DNA from: Truepera sp.
GTDB lineage: Bacteria > Deinococcota > Deinococci > Deinococcales > Trueperaceae
DNA: 28,336 bases
Assembly: GCA_018333775.1 (NCBI GenBank)
Contig: JAGXSO010000052.1
Span: forward strand, 1 to 28,336
Direction: 5' to 3'
Of this stretch, positions 13,794-23,459 are shown in pieces (the first letter of the stretch is position 1; the number at the start of each line of letters is the position of its first letter). A program made the translations under genes and the position numbers. Below the pieces are notes generated by a model. It made no database searches. It saw only the letters and a list, made by a program, of their open reading frames with translations, and was not told the DNA's origin.

Positions 13794-14981
13794 ATGCGCT
13801 CACCTTTACCCTTCCGCCCAGGCCTCAGGATCCGCCCTAGCTATCTAGTCCTGCTCACCGCGTTGCCCTTTGTTATCTACCTCTTTGCTACCGTTGGGAG
13901 CTACCAACGGGCGCTGAGTTTTATTGCGCCGGGATTGGGTATCACTCTGCTAGTGGCGGTGCTTGGCTACTTAGTGGCCAGTATGCTGGGCTTAGCACTA
14001 GCCGGGCTCCTGCTGCTCAAACTGGGTCGGCGCACCCTGCTGCTGTTTAGCCTGGTAGCAACGGTTATGGCGGTATTTAGCGCCTTCTTTTTTACCCGGC
14101 CCCCGGTGGACTATAGCTTGATCGGCGAACCGATCGGGCGCGTGGCGATCATCCGCGGCACTCCGGCGCGCTTAAGTGAGGTCATCCGGACCGGCACCTT
14201 CGTCCCGGAGGGCGAACCTACCCCGCTGGCGGTGCGCGCAGTAGATAGCCCGGAGGCGGCGCTCGAGCGCCTCCTGGCTGGTCAGGTCAACGCTGCTTTC
14301 CTCCCTAGCGCCCTGGTCCCCGCCGATCAGCCGGTGCTGTGGCAGGTGCGCTTTTTACCCGATAGCGCCCGCCACCCCGCCCTGGCCTTGTTGGTCCTGG
14401 CGGTGCTAGTGGCGCTGCTGACTGTGGGTGCGTGGTATAGCGGCCATCACCCGCTGGCTATCTTCGCTGAGCTGTATATCGACATCATGCGTGGCATTCC
14501 GATGCTGGTCATCATCCTCTACGTCGGCTTCCCGCTGCAAGCGGCCCTCCGCGAGGCCAGCGGCGGGCTGATCAACATGTCGCTCTTAACCCGCGGCGTG
14601 GTTGGCCTGTCACTCGGTTATGCCGCCTATCTGGCTGAAATCTTCCGGGCCGGTATCGAGGCCGTCCCCAAAGGGCAGATCGAAGCGGCACGCAGCCTGG
14701 GGCTCTCAGGCTGGCAGACCGCCCGCTTCGTGGTGCTGCCGCAAGCGCTGCGCATCGTTATGCCACCACTAGGCAACGAGTTCATCGCCATGCTTAAAGA
14801 CACCTCGCTGCTCTCGGTGCTGGCGATCCGCGACATCACCCAGCGCACCCGCGAGTTCTCAGCGGCCACCTTTGAGGTCTTCCCATCCTTTAACACCGTG
14901 GCGATACTCTACATCGGCCTGACCCTGGCCGCCTCGAGCTTCTTGAAGTGGCTCGAGCGGCGCTCCAAGCGCGGTCTGTAG
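13794..14981 (+). CDS. Amino-acid ABC transporter permease with extra soluble domain
   Basis: A 395-residue HisM/GlnP-type permease. The C-terminal 200 residues are classical: IMRGIPMLVIILYVGF, then the ATPase-coupling EAA loop (EAARSLGLSGWQTARFVVLP) and KDTSLLSVLAIRDI. N-terminally there are three hydrophobic helices (17-100), then about 90 hydrophilic residues (101-190) before the permease core. Within these, GRVAIIRGTPARLSEV and AVDSPEAALERLLAGQVNAA resemble one lobe of a periplasmic binding protein. Usual permeases are near 220-250 residues. AGGAG at 13779-13783 supports ATG 13794. No ATPase or separate binding protein is adjacent. alr follows three bases after the stop. Confidence 0.82.
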   Translation: MRSPLPFRPGLRIRPSYLVLLTALPFVIYLFATVGSYQRALSFIAPGLGITLLVAVLGYLVASMLGLALAGLLLLKLGRRTLLLFSLVATVMAVFSAFFFTRPPVDYSLIGEPIGRVAIIRGTPARLSEVIRTGTFVPEGEPTPLAVRAVDSPEAALERLLAGQVNAAFLPSALVPADQPVLWQVRFLPDSARHPALALLVLAVLVALLTVGAWYSGHHPLAIFAELYIDIMRGIPMLVIILYVGFPLQAALREASGGLINMSLLTRGVVGLSLGYAAYLAEIFRAGIEAVPKGQIEAARSLGLSGWQTARFVVLPQALRIVMPPLGNEFIAMLKDTSLLSVLAIRDITQRTREFSAATFEVFPSFNTVAILYIGLTLAASSFLKWLERRSKRGL

Positions 14982-14984
14982 GCT

Positions 14985-16076
14985 ATGCCCACCGCCTTTA
15001 TCGACCTGGCCGCCTTACGTTATAATCTTGCGCAGTTGCGACAGCTTTTGCGGCCCGGCCCGGCGGTCATGGCTATGGTCAAGGCCGACGCCTACGGCCA
15101 CGGTGCCGGTCCGGTAGCGCTGGCGCTGATGCGCTGCGGCGTAACCTGGTTCGGCGTGGCTACCCCCACCGAGGCGCTGGCGTTGCGTAAAGCGGGGGTA
15201 ACTGGCAACATCTTGGTGTTGATGCCGGTGTACCGCGATGCCGCTGCGCTGCTCGAGCAGGAGATCGCGCTGACAATTAGCGATAAGCGTTCGCTGACGG
15301 CTCTGCTTGAACAGCGCCGGCCAGGGCAGCGTGCGCGCGTCCACCTCGAGGTCGATACCGGCATGGGTCGGCTCGGCCTGCCGCCCGAAGGGGCAGTAAG
15401 GCTGGCCGAACAGCTCGCCCGCACTCCTGACGTAATGCTAGAAGGGTTATTCACGCACTTTGCCTGCGCCGACGAACCCGACCGCAGCTTTACCGATGGG
15501 CAGATAGCGCGCTTTCAGCAGGCTCTCAGCGAGCTTAAGCGGCGCGGCCTTACCGTACCGCTGACGCACGCTGCTAATTCGGCAGGGGTGCTGGCTTATC
15601 CCGAGGCGCACTTCGACCTGGTGCGGCCCGGCATCGCCCTGTACGGCTATCATCCCAGTCCGCTGACTAAGCCGCTCAGTCCCGACCTTAAGCCGGTGAT
15701 GACGCTCAGCGCGCCGGTCATCTTCGTCAAGCGGATCAAGGCCGGCCAGAGCATCTCGTATGGCGCCACGTGGCGTGCCCCCCACGACGCCACCATCGCT
15801 ACCGTGCGTCTCGGCTACGCTGACGGTTACCCGCGGGCGCTAAGCAACCGGGCCCAGGTCCGGCTCCACGGCACCCTCTGCCCGGTAGTGGGGCGGGTCT
15901 GCATGGATCAGTTGATGGTCGAGGTAGGTGCGTTGGAGGTCAACATTGGCGACCGGGTGACACTATTCGGCCCGGAGGGGCCTACCGCCGAGGAGTTAGC
16001 GCAGCTAGCCGGCACCATCCCGTATGAGCTGCTGACGCGGATCGGTGAGCGGGTTGAGCGGAGTTACGCGGAATGA
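14985..16076 (+). CDS. alr: Alanine racemase
   Basis: A 363-residue PLP-dependent enzyme interconverting L- and D-alanine for peptidoglycan. The PLP lysine is K33 in VMAMVKADAYGHG, and the opposing catalytic tyrosine is Y259 in SISYGATW. Also conserved are HFACADEPD, HAANSAGVLAYPEAHFDLVRPGIALYG and LGYADGYPRALSN. Full length with both catalytic bases. Only three bases separate it from the permease, so they are cotranscribed, perhaps linking amino-acid import to D-alanine supply. It is convergent with the respiratory operon, with 41 bases between stops. Confidence 0.95.
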   Translation: MPTAFIDLAALRYNLAQLRQLLRPGPAVMAMVKADAYGHGAGPVALALMRCGVTWFGVATPTEALALRKAGVTGNILVLMPVYRDAAALLEQEIALTISDKRSLTALLEQRRPGQRARVHLEVDTGMGRLGLPPEGAVRLAEQLARTPDVMLEGLFTHFACADEPDRSFTDGQIARFQQALSELKRRGLTVPLTHAANSAGVLAYPEAHFDLVRPGIALYGYHPSPLTKPLSPDLKPVMTLSAPVIFVKRIKAGQSISYGATWRAPHDATIATVRLGYADGYPRALSNRAQVRLHGTLCPVVGRVCMDQLMVEVGALEVNIGDRVTLFGPEGPTAEELAQLAGTIPYELLTRIGERVERSYAE

Positions 16077-16117
16077 CTGACGCTGGCGCGTCTGTGAGGG
16101 TATGGCCGTCAGGTTGC

Positions 16118-16855
16118 CTACTCCAGCCCTAGACCCTGACGCAACGTGTGAACGTCGGTGGGGGTTAGTTCCAACCCGCGCAGCACCGTTACCTCCTGCG
16201 GCTTAAGCGGCACAAAATCGGCTTCTAGCAGCGCTTCATTACCCCACGCGGTAAGGGTATAGTTCAAGACCGCGGCGATCTCAGCGTCAGACAGTTGTGG
16301 AAAGGCCGGCATCGGCAGGTTATAGGTCACGCCATCGATGGTGATCGGCCCCACCAGGCCGTAGAGGATCGTTTTAATCAGGAATTCACGGCCTCCGGGG
16401 ACGTTATACAACTCGGGAGCGTGTCCGGCCAGCGGCGGAAAGACGCCGGGGATACCCTGGCCGGCAGGCTGGTGGCAGGCTGCGCACTGGGCGGCATAGA
16501 TGGCACTCCCGTCCGGGAGGGCGACCGCTACCTCGCCAGGCTCGGCTGGGGGTGGTGGTGGTGGCGGCGGAGCGGCTAGGATAACCGCCCCCTCTTCGGC
16601 TAGCAGCTGCATGGCCAGCTCAATGGGGATGGCAGCGGTGCCATCCTCGTTAAGGCCCAGGCGCGCCAAACTGGCTTCCGCCTGCTCCCGAGTCTGCTGG
16701 TGCTGACGGGTGTCGGGCGCTACGAAGCGGCCTTGGGGTCGCACCGAGATTAGCACCAAGAAGACGGTGATCGCAAGCACGGCGCCAATTATCAGCAGCA
16801 AGCTCAAGCGCTTAAGCAGCGCCTCACCGACTAAGGGCCCCTGATTCTTAGCCAT
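16118..16855 (-). CDS. Membrane-anchored monohaem cytochrome c at the end of the act operon
   Basis: A 245-residue protein with one N-terminal membrane helix (about 18-38), a periplasmic linker with a run of seven prolines near residue 100, and a class I cytochrome c domain. Its haem site is C124-A-A-C127-H128 (AAQCAACHQPAGQG), and LPMPAFPQLSD probably supplies the methionine ligand. It overlaps actF by eight bases and is the last gene of the operon. In other genomes an SCO-like gene or oxidase genes often follow actF; here this cytochrome takes the place and may carry electrons from complex III to the oxidase. Confidence 0.85.
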   Translation of the reverse strand: MAKNQGPLVGEALLKRLSLLLIIGAVLAITVFLVLISVRPQGRFVAPDTRQHQQTREQAEASLARLGLNEDGTAAIPIELAMQLLAEEGAVILAAPPPPPPPPAEPGEVAVALPDGSAIYAAQCAACHQPAGQGIPGVFPPLAGHAPELYNVPGGREFLIKTILYGLVGPITIDGVTYNLPMPAFPQLSDAEIAAVLNYTLTAWGNEALLEADFVPLKPQEVTVLRGLELTPTDVHTLRQGLGLE

Positions 16856-18017
16856 GTTCCACCGCTTTCAGCACGCGCGGGTCGTTAAGCGGTAGGAGCG
16901 GGCGGCGCTTGAGGCGGTTGACGTAGCCGGCCAGCCACAGGCCGCCGATGCCGACAATAGCTGCCAGGTCGAGCCAGTGAAGCTGGAAGCCCTCGCGCCC
17001 AAAGGCCGGCACGATCACCCAGAAGAGGTCGAACAGGCGCATGACGATAAGCCAGGCCGCGATCCAGAGCAGCGCCCGGCCCTGACTCTTGACCCAGCGG
17101 GAGAAGAGGATCACGAAGGGGATGGCAAAGTGAAAGACCACCAGAAAAAGCGCTAGCGGCGCCCAAACCTCGTTTAAGCGCAAGACGTACCAGGGGTTGG
17201 TCTCAACGAGGTTGCCCGACCAGATGATGATCAGTTGTGAAACGTTGACGTAGGCCCAGAACATGACAAAGACCAGCAGCAGATTGCCCAGGTCTTGCAG
17301 GCGCTTCTTATTAACCATCGCCGAGAGCGGCTTGACATGGCCGAGCAGCACCACTACGGCAATAACCAGCGCGATCGAGGAGATCGCCTGACCGCTCATA
17401 AACAGCAAGCCGTAGATTCCCGAGAACCACTTAGGCTCGAGCGACATCCCCCAGTCAAAGGTTGCGAAGGTTACGCTCAGCACCAGGAGGATAAGCCCGG
17501 CAGCCCCGGCGTTGCGCATCCGCAGGCTAAAACCCTGATCGCCGAGAAAGTCCTGGCGGCGCGATAAGTTTACAAACAGCATAGCCAAGCCGATCCACAC
17601 TGCGAAGTAGACCACTGCTCGAGCTACGAAGAAGGGGATGTTGAGGTAGGCCGTCTTAGCCTCGACCAGCACGTACCTAGCCAGAAAGGCGGGGTCGGTC
17701 CAGGGGTAGAGCGTGGTGAGGCCAAAGAGCAACGGGATAAACAGCAGCCCTAGCAAGGGCAGCAGCGCGGCGGCGGCCTCCAGCGGGCGCTGGATCATAG
17801 CGCCCCAGGAGCCGCCGGTAAGGTGTTGCAGCATCAGCATGAACAGGCTGCCCAGGGTCAGGCCGAGCCAGAACAGGTAGGCGTAGAGGTAAGCCTGGAA
17901 GAACTGCTCGCTACTGGCCACTAGGCCGATCAGACAGAGTAACAGGCCGATTGCACCGACCATTAAGGCGCTGCGCTGGAGGCTATCAAAGCGGGGGGCA
18001 AGCGCATCTTGGGTCAT
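16848..18017 (-). CDS. actF: Alternative complex III membrane subunit ActF
   Basis: A 389-residue integral membrane protein with about ten hydrophobic segments, including AYLFWLGLTLGSLFMLMLQH, LLFIPLLFGLTTLYPW, LNIPFFVARAVVYF and NLLLVFVMFWAYVNVSQLII. The pattern W-A-Y-x-x-x-S-Q-L-x-I-I-W-S-G-N is typical of ActF. It is a shorter paralogue-like partner of ActC and part of the quinol-oxidising membrane core. It overlaps actE by four bases (ATGA) and the following cytochrome gene by eight. Confidence 0.9.
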   Translation of the reverse strand: MTQDALAPRFDSLQRSALMVGAIGLLLCLIGLVASSEQFFQAYLYAYLFWLGLTLGSLFMLMLQHLTGGSWGAMIQRPLEAAAALLPLLGLLFIPLLFGLTTLYPWTDPAFLARYVLVEAKTAYLNIPFFVARAVVYFAVWIGLAMLFVNLSRRQDFLGDQGFSLRMRNAGAAGLILLVLSVTFATFDWGMSLEPKWFSGIYGLLFMSGQAISSIALVIAVVVLLGHVKPLSAMVNKKRLQDLGNLLLVFVMFWAYVNVSQLIIIWSGNLVETNPWYVLRLNEVWAPLALFLVVFHFAIPFVILFSRWVKSQGRALLWIAAWLIVMRLFDLFWVIVPAFGREGFQLHWLDLAAIVGIGGLWLAGYVNRLKRRPLLPLNDPRVLKAVEHG

Positions 18018-18553
18018 TGGGAGCCCTCCAGCAGCTCCGCGGGGGCATGCTGACTGAGCTGCATGGCGCGGATGTAGGCCACGATAGCCCAGCGATCCTC
18101 AGGTGTGATTTTAGCAGCATAGCTGGCCATGCGGCCAAAACCGTTGGTGATGGCGCCGAAGAAGTAGCCATCGGGCGCGTCGCGCAGGCGCTGGGCATGA
18201 AGCGAGGTGGGCTGTGGGAAGCCGCGCTGCACCACTATGCCCAGACCATCGCCGTTGTAGTTATGGCAAGCCGCGCAGAAGGCGTTATAGCGCACCCGGC
18301 CACGCTCCAGTAGCTCAGCAGTGATCGGGAGAGGGTTGGTGGTAAGCATCATGCCACCTTCTAGTCCGGTCAGGAAAGCCTGATCGAGGCTGCGGCCGCG
18401 CGGTATGACGCCGGGCGGTAGCGGCCTGGAAGCGGCGCCGTCGGCAAATAGCGTGCTGGCATCGAGCGGTCCAAATCTGGGCTGCTCCCACATATTCCGT
18501 CCGCAACCCGGCACCAGCGCCAGGAGGATGAGCAGGGGATAGAGGTGCTTCAC
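18014..18553 (-). CDS. actE: Alternative complex III monohaem cytochrome c, ActE
   Basis: A 179-residue lipoprotein: a short hydrophobic leader ends in LVPGC, so Cys17 is the likely lipid anchor. The haem site is C93-A-A-C96-H97 in NAFCAACHNYNGDGLG. NGFGRMASYAAKITPEDRWAIVAYIRAMQ supplies the methionine ligand and the closing helix of a class I cytochrome c. It probably passes electrons from the complex toward the oxidase. The start overlaps the actD stop by four bases. Confidence 0.92.
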   Translation of the reverse strand: MKHLYPLLILLALVPGCGRNMWEQPRFGPLDASTLFADGAASRPLPPGVIPRGRSLDQAFLTGLEGGMMLTTNPLPITAELLERGRVRYNAFCAACHNYNGDGLGIVVQRGFPQPTSLHAQRLRDAPDGYFFGAITNGFGRMASYAAKITPEDRWAIVAYIRAMQLSQHAPAELLEGSQ

Positions 18554-19089
18554 AGCGCAACCTCGTCCACGCGGTTAGGTTTAAGCGCCAGCAGGAAAGC
18601 TTTGGTTTTTTGCAGGTCGAACCGTCCGTCAGTAGCCTCAATGCACAGCAAGAACTTGTCGCGCGAGACCCCGGCAAAGTTGGGGGCGTTGAAGATGGGG
18701 TGGTACGGTTGCGGCAGGCCGTTGCGGGCCAGCATCAAGAGCCCGGCGGTGAAAGCGGCAAACAGCACCGACACCTCGAAGGTGATGACGATGAAGCTGG
18801 GCCAATCGTTAAGCGGCCGACCACCAATGTTGAGGAGCGGCCAAGCTATCACGTTGGCGTACCACTGCATAAAAAACCCCAGCAGCGCGCCGACTGTGCC
18901 CATGAACAGCACCGCCCAGCCAAGCCGCGTCGGCTGCATCCCTAACGCTTCGTCCAGATCGGTGACGGGGAAGGGGGTGTAGGCGTCCATCTTGGTATAC
19001 CCCGCCTCACGAGCCTGGCCGGCGGCCGTAAGGATATCCTCAGGGCTGCTGAACTCGGCTACCAGGCCGTAAAGGGCAGACCCGCTCAT
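18550..19089 (-). CDS. actD: Alternative complex III subunit ActD (DUF3341)
   Basis: A 179-residue protein of the DUF3341/ActD family. It starts with a soluble part (LYGLVAEFSSPEDILTAAGQ, YTKMDAYTPFPVTDLDEALG), then two membrane helices (about 58-80 and 98-120) flanking the conserved WPSFIVITFE region, and ends with a soluble tail (PRDKFLLCIEATD-like). It has no cofactor sites and a structural role in the membrane part of the complex. Four-base ATGA overlaps join it to actC and actE. Confidence 0.92.
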   Translation of the reverse strand: MSGSALYGLVAEFSSPEDILTAAGQAREAGYTKMDAYTPFPVTDLDEALGMQPTRLGWAVLFMGTVGALLGFFMQWYANVIAWPLLNIGGRPLNDWPSFIVITFEVSVLFAAFTAGLLMLARNGLPQPYHPIFNAPNFAGVSRDKFLLCIEATDGRFDLQKTKAFLLALKPNRVDEVAL

Positions 19090-20477
19090 GCTTTATTCTC
19101 CTTAGCGTGATGGTGGGTGGCCTCGTGATGAACAAGCTCCTTGACTTCGCTGCTGGCGACTGCCGGCAGAAAGCGCAGGAACAGGAACCAGAGCGTCAAG
19201 AATAACCCTATCGAGCCCAGGAACAGGGCGAAGTCCCAGGTGGTGGGTTGGTAGTTGTGCCAGGCTGAAGGCATGAAGTCACGGGTTAGCGAGACTGAGA
19301 TGATTACGAAGCGCTCGAGCCACATCCCGATCGATACGAAGATGGCGATCACAAATAGCGCCCACGGGGTCCGGCGGACACTTTTGAACCAGAGCGGCTG
19401 GATGGCCAAAACGTTGAAGGCAATAAGTGCCCAGAAGGCCCAGGTATAATCGCCAAAGAGCCGGTTTAAGACCATAAAGCGCTCGAACTCGGTGCCCGAG
19501 TACCAGCCGATGAAGAGCTCAATCAGGTAACCATAGGCCACAAACAGGCCGGTAGCCAGCATCACCTTGGCGCTATTGTCGAGGTGCTTAAGGGTGATCA
19601 GACCTTCAAAGCCGAACATCTTGCGCAGCGGAATCGCGAGAATTAGCACCATAGCAAAGCCGGCAAAAAGCGCACCTGCCACGAAGTAGGGCGGCATGAT
19701 GGTGTTGTTCCAGCCCGGAACCTGGGTCACCGCAAAGTCAAAGCTGATGGTGGTGTGGACTGACACTACCAGCGGAGCCGCCAGCGCCGCCAGTAGTAGG
19801 TAAGCCCGAGTGTAGCGCTGCCAGTGCTTGGCGCTGCCGCGCCACCCTAGCGACAGCGCGCCGTAGATGAGGCGGGCTACCGGGTGTTGGGCACGGTCGC
19901 GCAGCGTAGCCAGGTCGGGCAACAGGCCGATGAACCAGAACAGGGCCGAGACGCTAGCGTAGGCGGTGATGGCGAACACATCCCAGGCCAGCGGGCTGCG
20001 AAATTGCGGCCACAGATCCATGGTGTTGGGATAAGGCATCAGCCAGTAAAAGACCCAGGGCCGGCCCAGGTGCAAGATCGGAAACAGCCCGGCGCAAGCC
20101 ACCGCAAATAGCGTCATGGCTTCGGCAAAGCGGTTGATCGAGGTGCGCCAGTCTTGCCGCACCAGCAACAGAATAGCCGAGATCATGGTGCCGGCATGGC
20201 CGATGCCGATCCACCAGACCAGGTTGATAATGGGAAAAGCCCAGGCGACCGGTTGATTGTTGCCGAAGATGCCCATGCCGGTGGTGATTAGCACGTAGAC
20301 CGTCACCATGAACAGCATCAGCAAGGCTGCGGAGAGGCCAAAGCCCAGGAACCAGCCTAGGGGGGTCTTTAGCAGCGGCGTTAAGACCGGCTTGGTAATA
20401 AGGTCGTCTAGTGAGCCGTAAGTCTGACCGGGCGCGATGACGCGGTCGGTCTCCATCCGCTTAGAGGTCGCATCCAT
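19086..20477 (-). CDS. actC: Alternative complex III NrfD-like subunit ActC
   Basis: A 463-residue NrfD/PsrC-family membrane protein with about ten transmembrane segments. It anchors the iron-sulfur subunit and carries the quinol site on the periplasmic face. Visible are INLVWWIGIGHAGTMISAI, LGRPWVFYWLMPYPNTMDLW and SVHTTISFDFAVTQVPGW, all strongly conserved in ActC. The C-terminus is histidine-rich (HHEATHHHAKEN). It begins one base after the actB stop, so the genes abut without overlap. Confidence 0.94.
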   Translation of the reverse strand: MDATSKRMETDRVIAPGQTYGSLDDLITKPVLTPLLKTPLGWFLGFGLSAALLMLFMVTVYVLITTGMGIFGNNQPVAWAFPIINLVWWIGIGHAGTMISAILLLVRQDWRTSINRFAEAMTLFAVACAGLFPILHLGRPWVFYWLMPYPNTMDLWPQFRSPLAWDVFAITAYASVSALFWFIGLLPDLATLRDRAQHPVARLIYGALSLGWRGSAKHWQRYTRAYLLLAALAAPLVVSVHTTISFDFAVTQVPGWNNTIMPPYFVAGALFAGFAMVLILAIPLRKMFGFEGLITLKHLDNSAKVMLATGLFVAYGYLIELFIGWYSGTEFERFMVLNRLFGDYTWAFWALIAFNVLAIQPLWFKSVRRTPWALFVIAIFVSIGMWLERFVIISVSLTRDFMPSAWHNYQPTTWDFALFLGSIGLFLTLWFLFLRFLPAVASSEVKELVHHEATHHHAKENKA

Positions 20478-23459
20478 TTAGTCCCCTTCCGACTCGGCCA
20501 GCCGTGAGTGAGGGTTCTTGAGGCGGGCTAGATAGGTGGTGCGCGGGAAGGTATTAAGCTCCTCGAAGAAGTGGTAGTTCAAAACCGAAGCCTTGGTTTG
20601 TGAGACCTGGCTAGCCGGGTCGTTAAGGTCGCCGAAGACGATCGCCTCGGTAGGGCAGGCAGCCTGGCAGGCGGTGACAACTTCGCCGTCGCGGATGGTG
20701 CGGTTCTGATTGCTGGCATTAATCCGTGCTTCGCCAATGCGCTGAATGCAGAAGCTGCACTTTTCCATGATGCCGCGGCTGCGCACCGTGACATCAGGGT
20801 TTTTCTGCAGGGCCAGCGCGCTCGGCGTCAGTTCGGCGTATTGCAGCCAGTTGAAACGGCGCACCTTGTAGGGGCAGTTGTTGGAGCAGGCGCGGGTGCC
20901 GACGCAGCGGCTGTAGACCATCACGTTTAAACCCTCATTGTTCTGCAAGGTCGCCGTTACCGGGCAGACCGGTTCACAGGGGGCCTGATCGCAGTGCATG
21001 CAGAGTACCGGCTGCTGATATAACTCGGGGTTGTCCAGGTCGCCGCCGTAGTAACCGTCCACGCGAATCCAGTGCATCTCACGCCCCACAATCACCTGCT
21101 GCTTACCGACAATGGGGATGTTGTTCTCGGCCTGACAGGCCACCACGCAGGCGTTGCAGCCGGTACAGACCGTCTGGTCGATGACCATTCCCCAGGCGTA
21201 AGTGGGGTGCTCAAATACAAATGGCGGGTGGAGGTTAGATTCGGGATGAAAGATCGGGTGAACAAACTGGGGCCCCTCAGGTTCGGCCTGGAACTTGGCC
21301 AGGGTGCCGGTGCGGATGATGTGGCGGTTGCGGGTGGTGGTGTCCATCACCTGATGGTGCTGGGCTGAGGCCAGGCGGTAGCGCTGGCCGGTGTTAGTAA
21401 TCTCCAGTCCTGGGCCACCCCACGGGGCGGTGGTGGTGCGAAGAGCGTAGGCATTAAAGCCCAGGCCATTGCCGACCCGCCCGGCCCGCTCGCGGCCGTA
21501 GCCCAGGTGGAGGGTGACAGTATCCTCGGCCTGACCGGGCATGATCCAGGCGGCAGCTTCCACTGTGCGCCCGGCTAGGCTCAGGCTGAGCAGATCGTGG
21601 TTGTTAATGCCAATCCGCTCGGCCAAACTAGGACTAAGTAGCGCGGCGTTATCCCAGGTTAGCTTGGTGAAGGGCTTGGGCAGCTCCTGGAGCCAGCCGT
21701 TGTTGGCATAGCGCCCGTCTCCAACGCTTGGGTCGGGGCGCAGGATAAGCAGCGGGCCGGTGCTTACTGCCGAAGCGGGGGCCGAAAGCGCTGCCTGGTT
21801 GACGCTGAGGGTAAGCACCGGGGCCTGGCTCCCGGCTATTACGCCGTCATGTACCGCCTGTCGCCAGAACGCCTCAAAGTCGGCAACATTAGTGGCGGCC
21901 CAGGTGTCACGCACCACTTCATACGCGCTTTGCGGTGTGCCGAGCAGGGCGCTCACGAGCTCCAGCGGCGAGATGCCGTTATAGAAAGGAGCGATCAGCG
22001 GTTGCTGGATACCGGCCGTACCGTCAAAGGCGCGAGCATCGCCCCAGGCCTCCAGCTCGTGAGTCAGCGGCACGTGCCAGCCGGCTAGCGCCGAGGTCTC
22101 ATCGACATAGAGGCTGTGATGGACGCTTAACGGTACACGTCCCAGGGCCGCAGCAAAGTCGAGATCGGCCGGGGCGTGGTAGGCCGGATTGCCACCCAAA
22201 ATTAGCAGGGCGCTGACCTCGCCAGCGTTCATCGCCGCGACTAGGGTGCTAAGGTCGGCCAGCTGATTGACCGGTCTAACCTCGGCCGGCTCGCTATAGA
22301 CCACCGTACTGCCGACGTTGCCCAGCGCTTCGTTGATGGCGTGAGCCAGCGCATGCACCTCGGCAGGCTGCGCATCGCCGGCGATCACCAGGCTGCGTCC
22401 GGCATGGGCCCGTAGATCCTCGATAAGCGTTTCGAACCAGCCTTGGGGCACGCCGGGCTCAGCAGTTTCAACCCCCACGCCGACGGCGTGCGCCACGGCC
22501 TGGGCTAGCCCCGCTACGCGGTCGGGGCGCAGCGGTAGGCGATGATCGGCCACCGAACCGGTGATGGTGGGGGTGGCCTCGACCACGTAGAGGCGGTTCA
22601 TGGTATCGGTGGCGGTGCGCACCCGCCGCGCTCTGCCAAAGGCTTTGCTGTAGGCGAGCTTGCCGGGGCCGCTGCCAAGAAAGTCAGCGTCGAGCGACAG
22701 AATGATCTCGGCGTTATCCAACTGGTAGCGCGTCTCTACCGGACGGCCAAAGGCTAGCTCGGCCCCGGCCAGCGCGTAATCGCGGTGGGTAGGCTCGTAC
22801 TGGTGCCAGCGTGCCTGGGGGTAGCGCGTCAGCAGCTCGCTTAACAGCCGCGCCAGACTGGGTGAGGTCACCGTCTCGGTGAGGATGCTAAAACCCTGGC
22901 CGCGCTCGCCTAACGCACTTTGCAGGGCTGCTATGAGCGCGTTGTAGTTCCCCGGCGCGCCGCCTTCCAACACGCTTGAGGAGCGGTCGGGGTCGTACAT
23001 GGTGAGGACTTCGGCCTGCATCAATGCGTCGCTAGCGCCCAGGCTGGCTGGGTGCAGCAAGTTCCCCTCGACCTTGGTAGGGCGGCCCATGTGGCTTTCG
23101 ACCAAGGCGCCCAAGGCGTAGCCGCCTTGAGTTAGGGCGGTAGCAAAAAAGAGCGGTTGGCCGGGGATGACCTCTTCCGGAGCGCGCACGAACGCCACAA
23201 TTTTATCCGCAGGCATGGGGGGGCGCGCACAGCCCGCTAAGCCTGCCAAGGCCAAGGAGGCACCGAGGAGTTTGATAAAATCCCGGCGGTTTAGCGAGCT
23301 CTCCAAGGGCGCAGCCTGCTGAGGGAACTCAGTCTGCAAAAACTCCTGAAACTCTTCGGTATTGGCTAGTTCATCCAAGCTGCGCCAGAAAGCCTTGCCT
23401 TGGCTGTTGGCAAGCCGCTCACGGATCTCGCTGAAGTTATATATCGGCAGCGGCTTCAT
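20478..23459 (-). CDS. actB: Alternative complex III iron-sulfur/molybdopterin-like subunit ActB
   Basis: A 993-residue fusion. A twin-arginine signal (N-R58-R59-DFIKLLG) and a cysteine after LAGLAG (C77) suggest Tat export with possible lipid anchoring. Residues to about 700 resemble a molybdopterin oxidoreductase that lost its cofactor (ActB1). The C-terminal part is a four-cluster ferredoxin domain (ActB2): CTGCNACVVACQAE, CMHCDQAPCEPVCPV, a variant third group (CVGTRACSNNCPYK), and CSFCIQR with CQAACPTE. ATG 23459 overlaps the actA stop as ATGA; an upstream in-frame GTG at 23477 is less likely. Confidence 0.94.
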   Translation of the reverse strand: MKPLPIYNFSEIRERLANSQGKAFWRSLDELANTEEFQEFLQTEFPQQAAPLESSLNRRDFIKLLGASLALAGLAGCARPPMPADKIVAFVRAPEEVIPGQPLFFATALTQGGYALGALVESHMGRPTKVEGNLLHPASLGASDALMQAEVLTMYDPDRSSSVLEGGAPGNYNALIAALQSALGERGQGFSILTETVTSPSLARLLSELLTRYPQARWHQYEPTHRDYALAGAELAFGRPVETRYQLDNAEIILSLDADFLGSGPGKLAYSKAFGRARRVRTATDTMNRLYVVEATPTITGSVADHRLPLRPDRVAGLAQAVAHAVGVGVETAEPGVPQGWFETLIEDLRAHAGRSLVIAGDAQPAEVHALAHAINEALGNVGSTVVYSEPAEVRPVNQLADLSTLVAAMNAGEVSALLILGGNPAYHAPADLDFAAALGRVPLSVHHSLYVDETSALAGWHVPLTHELEAWGDARAFDGTAGIQQPLIAPFYNGISPLELVSALLGTPQSAYEVVRDTWAATNVADFEAFWRQAVHDGVIAGSQAPVLTLSVNQAALSAPASAVSTGPLLILRPDPSVGDGRYANNGWLQELPKPFTKLTWDNAALLSPSLAERIGINNHDLLSLSLAGRTVEAAAWIMPGQAEDTVTLHLGYGRERAGRVGNGLGFNAYALRTTTAPWGGPGLEITNTGQRYRLASAQHHQVMDTTTRNRHIIRTGTLAKFQAEPEGPQFVHPIFHPESNLHPPFVFEHPTYAWGMVIDQTVCTGCNACVVACQAENNIPIVGKQQVIVGREMHWIRVDGYYGGDLDNPELYQQPVLCMHCDQAPCEPVCPVTATLQNNEGLNVMVYSRCVGTRACSNNCPYKVRRFNWLQYAELTPSALALQKNPDVTVRSRGIMEKCSFCIQRIGEARINASNQNRTIRDGEVVTACQAACPTEAIVFGDLNDPASQVSQTKASVLNYHFFEELNTFPRTTYLARLKNPHSRLAESEGD

